From Oscillibacter sp. (GTDB lineage Bacteria > Bacillota > Clostridia > Oscillospirales > Oscillospiraceae), in the NCBI GenBank assembly GCA_022791135.1, contig JAAVYM010000087.1:1-36852 (forward strand): 36,852 nt of DNA. The letters run 5' to 3'. How positions within the stretch are numbered: the stretch's first letter is position 1; every line of letters begins with the position of its first letter. The notes beneath the pieces are model-generated. The model ran no database searches and was not told where the DNA came from. It saw only the letters and a program-made list of their open reading frames with translations. Below, piece after piece: positions 34,850 through 36,852 of this stretch. A program made the translations under genes and the position numbers.

Positions 34850-36007
34850 TCAAGGCAAAAACAGGCGGGCGGAGTCAGCGGACAGCAGCAGCACCGTGCC
34901 ATCCGGGCGCATCAGGGCGCTGTGGGCATCCCCAATCCCCTGCAAGGAGGCGTAAGTCTGCAGCTCTTGATTATAGACAACCAGATGATCTGCATACAGC
35001 ACCGCCAGATACCGGCCGGAGGCGGAAATGTGCAAAACCTCCTCCCGGACTTCCAGTGAACCTAAGACCTCCCCACTTTTATCTACGGTAACCAGGCGTC
35101 CTACGCTGCCGGAGCGGTAACGGTTCAGCAACAGAGCCGCAAAACCATGCCCCCCCAGGTCGTATTCCCGAAGGTAAGAGCCGCTGTAGGAATAGGACCC
35201 GCTGATCTCGCCATTGGCCCCGGCATAGGTCAGGGCCGTGTCTGAGACTGTGACCAGACGCCCCTCCTGCTCTCCAATAGCCGCCACCAGGCCACCGGAG
35301 ATGCTATAATCCGCCGATGGTTCCGTCTCCGGCATATCATAGAGCACGATATTGCTGGTAAAAACGCCGTTTTCCTGTCCCAAGGTCACCGCCGCCAGCG
35401 TCTCTCCCTGGACATACCCGTCCAGGACAAAGCGCTGGGAGGAGCGGAACTTGAAAGCTGGATCCCCCGGCATCTGGTCATAGACGGTGACGCTGCCCTT
35501 GCATCCCCGTTCCTGGGCCGTCACCGCCAGGACGCCATTCTGGTTCAGTGTGACGGCGATATAGGGTTCTTCCTCGTCGGCGGTCAGCTCCATCAAAAGG
35601 CCCGTCTGGTCCAACACGTAAAGGGACGTGCCTCCCACGTCGTAGGCCACCGCCCGGCCACCGCCGGTGGCCAGGGCCGGGGCTGTCATCGTCACCTGGG
35701 CGGACCAAACCTCCTCCCCGTAGCCATCAAACAAGCGCAACGATGCGTCGGACAGCACCACCAGGCCCTCTCCCAGGAGGGCAAAACGGTTTTTGGAGGC
35801 GGCATCGTAATGATAGGCCACCTCGCCTCCCGCCTGTTCCGAGCGGCCATAATGAAGATAGCGGCGAAGAATGTCAAAGCCGGTGCCGTCCCGGTAAGCC
35901 GCAAAAAGCACCACCAGCAGCACCGCCGCCAGCATCAGCGCAAAGCTTAAAAAACCCCGGAGGGGGCGGTGCTTTTCCGCCTCGTTGGATTTGTCTTTTT
36001 CACTCAT
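34850..36007 (-). CDS. DUF5711-family membrane-anchored propeller-like protein
   Basis: A 385-residue protein with a short basic cytoplasmic head, one membrane segment (about 18-41, FLSFALMLAAVLLVVLFAAY) and a large extracytoplasmic region of repeated short beta strands with no cysteines conserved pairs, e.g. LLGEGLVVLSDASLRLFDGYG, ISGSYSYSGSYLREYDLGGHG. Such repeats suggest a beta-propeller. The domain is a common partner of CvpA genes in Clostridia. Its start overlaps the truA stop by eight bases (ATGAGTGA), so the two are translationally coupled. Confidence 0.85.
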   Translation of the reverse strand: MSEKDKSNEAEKHRPLRGFLSFALMLAAVLLVVLFAAYRDGTGFDILRRYLHYGRSEQAGGEVAYHYDAASKNRFALLGEGLVVLSDASLRLFDGYGEEVWSAQVTMTAPALATGGGRAVAYDVGGTSLYVLDQTGLLMELTADEEEPYIAVTLNQNGVLAVTAQERGCKGSVTVYDQMPGDPAFKFRSSQRFVLDGYVQGETLAAVTLGQENGVFTSNIVLYDMPETEPSADYSISGGLVAAIGEQEGRLVTVSDTALTYAGANGEISGSYSYSGSYLREYDLGGHGFAALLLNRYRSGSVGRLVTVDKSGEVLGSLEVREEVLHISASGRYLAVLYADHLVVYNQELQTYASLQGIGDAHSALMRPDGTVLLLSADSARLFLP

Positions 36008-36755
36008 TCAGCCGTTCATCCTCATACCAGATTCTCGTTAGATACAACCCGCCTGGCGGTACCGTGGGTCCCGCCAGGGTACGGTCCCCGCTCTCTAAGA
36101 TGGCGGGGATATCCTCCGGGGTGAACTTTCCCTCGGCGGCGTAGAGCACTGTGCCGGTGATGGCCCGAACCATGTTGTACAAAAAGCCATCGGCGCAGAC
36201 CTTCAACTCCAGCAGTTCCCCGTTTCGAGTGACGTCGCACCAGTAGATAGTGCGGACGGTGGTCCTGGTCTCCGTACCTACGCTGCGGACGGCCCGGAAA
36301 TCATGCGTCCCCACAAACATATGGGCCGCTCGGTTCAAAAAGTCCTCGTCCAGACGCTTTGGATAAAAATAGGCCCGGTCCACGTAGAATGGGTTTTTGA
36401 AACGGGAATTGTAGATGCGGTAAGTATACTCTTTCTTGATGCAAGCGCCGATGGCGTTGAACTCCTCCGGAACCTCCACCGCCTCCCGGACGGCGATATC
36501 CTCCGGGGTGTTGGTATTGATGGCGTAGGGTATCCTTTCAAGGGGGATGCGGCTTTCCGTACGGAAATTCGCGACGTAACGCTCCGCGTGGACCCCGGCG
36601 TCCGTCCTTCCGCAGCCCGTCAGGTGGACAGGCCCCCCGCAGACCTTGGAGATGGCCTTTTGCAGGGTCTCGCAGACGGAGGCGGCATTTTTCTGCACCT
36701 GCCAGCCGTGGTAGGCGGTGCCGTTGTAGGTAAGTTTCAGGGCGATGTTGCGCAT
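36000..36755 (-). CDS. truA: tRNA pseudouridine(38-40) synthase
   Basis: TruA makes pseudouridine at positions 38-40 of the tRNA anticodon arm. The start at 36755 (MRNIALKLTYNGTAYHGWQ) has an AAGGAGGCGGC site and gives 251 residues, the family norm. The catalytic Asp52 lies in GCGRTDAGVHA, and the motifs KEYTYRIYN (about 118-126), FVGTHDFRAV (about 154-163) and GFLYNMVRAITGTVL (about 201-215) are present. It is the first complete gene of the cvpA/clpE cluster, and its stop codon overlaps the next start. Confidence 0.97.
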   Translation of the reverse strand: MRNIALKLTYNGTAYHGWQVQKNAASVCETLQKAISKVCGGPVHLTGCGRTDAGVHAERYVANFRTESRIPLERIPYAINTNTPEDIAVREAVEVPEEFNAIGACIKKEYTYRIYNSRFKNPFYVDRAYFYPKRLDEDFLNRAAHMFVGTHDFRAVRSVGTETRTTVRTIYWCDVTRNGELLELKVCADGFLYNMVRAITGTVLYAAEGKFTPEDIPAILESGDRTLAGPTVPPGGLYLTRIWYEDERLNE

Positions 36756-36772
36756 GTGCCGCCTCCTTCTTG

Positions 36773-36852
36773 TCAGTCCCAGGTGAGCTTGGGCCAGAAG
36801 TCCTCCGGGCCGTGCTCCCGGGCAATTCCGCTCTCGCCGATGGACCACTGCT
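36773..36852 (-). CDS. C-terminal end of an unidentified gene
   Basis: The last 25 or so codons of a gene that begins outside the window: the frame reads QWSIGESGIAREHGPEDFW and then PKLTWD before a TGA at 36773-36775. It lies 17 bases upstream of truA and so probably shares its transcript. The family was not recognised. Confidence 0.55.
   Translation of the reverse strand, partial: QWSIGESGIAREHGPEDFWPKLTWD

Overview
The window looks like chromosome of a high-GC, spore-forming, anaerobic Clostridia member, most likely Oscillospiraceae in the Flavonifractor/Pseudoflavonifractor/Lawsonibacter neighbourhood. The grounds are the glmU-prs-pth-mfd gene order of Firmicutes, an acetyl-CoA acetyltransferase, spore-cortex lysis genes (SleC and Csp proteases), an EFR1-type ferrodoxin, FapA/DUF342 and DUF5711 proteins, and GC-rich third codon positions. 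The genus is inference.

Layout. 1-237: 5' part of a thiolase gene (minus strand), with a clear promoter and a cluster of TTTCGTCA repeats. 577-7439: a minus-strand housekeeping cluster read as GlmU-like remnant, prs, pth, mfd and a PrsA-like foldase lipoprotein. 7771-12732: plus-strand trmL, then the lower-glycolysis genes pgk, tpiA and gpmI, separated by gaps full of hairpins. 12861-17483: a spore-germination locus, with sleC on the minus strand divergent from two Csp-type subtilisin proteases. 17681-18538: an EamA transporter. 18623-19774: three small proteins of unknown function on the minus strand, possibly spore-related. 19863-20501: endonuclease III.

20502-24268 is an accessory stretch. 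It holds an AT-rich acetyltransferase pseudogene that keeps a good promoter, a FapA-like protein, a gutted 3-methyladenine glycosylase (tag) remnant and a small ABM-domain protein. 24552-26967 is a BlaI-M56 pair whose membrane protease carries a C-terminal M23 endopeptidase; two palindromic operators lie at its promoter. 27294-30451 (plus) has yloU (Asp23), a FakA-like kinase subunit and GluQ-RS. 30580-36852 (minus) has, in transcription order, the tail of an unknown gene, truA, a DUF5711 protein, cvpA, a ClpE-like unfoldase, a Cys4 small protein and an EFR1 ferrodoxin.

No tRNA, rRNA, CRISPR array, prophage or intact insertion sequence was seen. The most interesting items are the compact SleC/Csp locus with the neighbouring small-protein cassette, the degenerate GlmU-like gene at the glmU position, the M56-M23 fusion with its operators, the repeat-rich thiolase promoter, and a rod-like RNA candidate before pgk. 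All homology calls are from motif recognition by eye; no database search was run.
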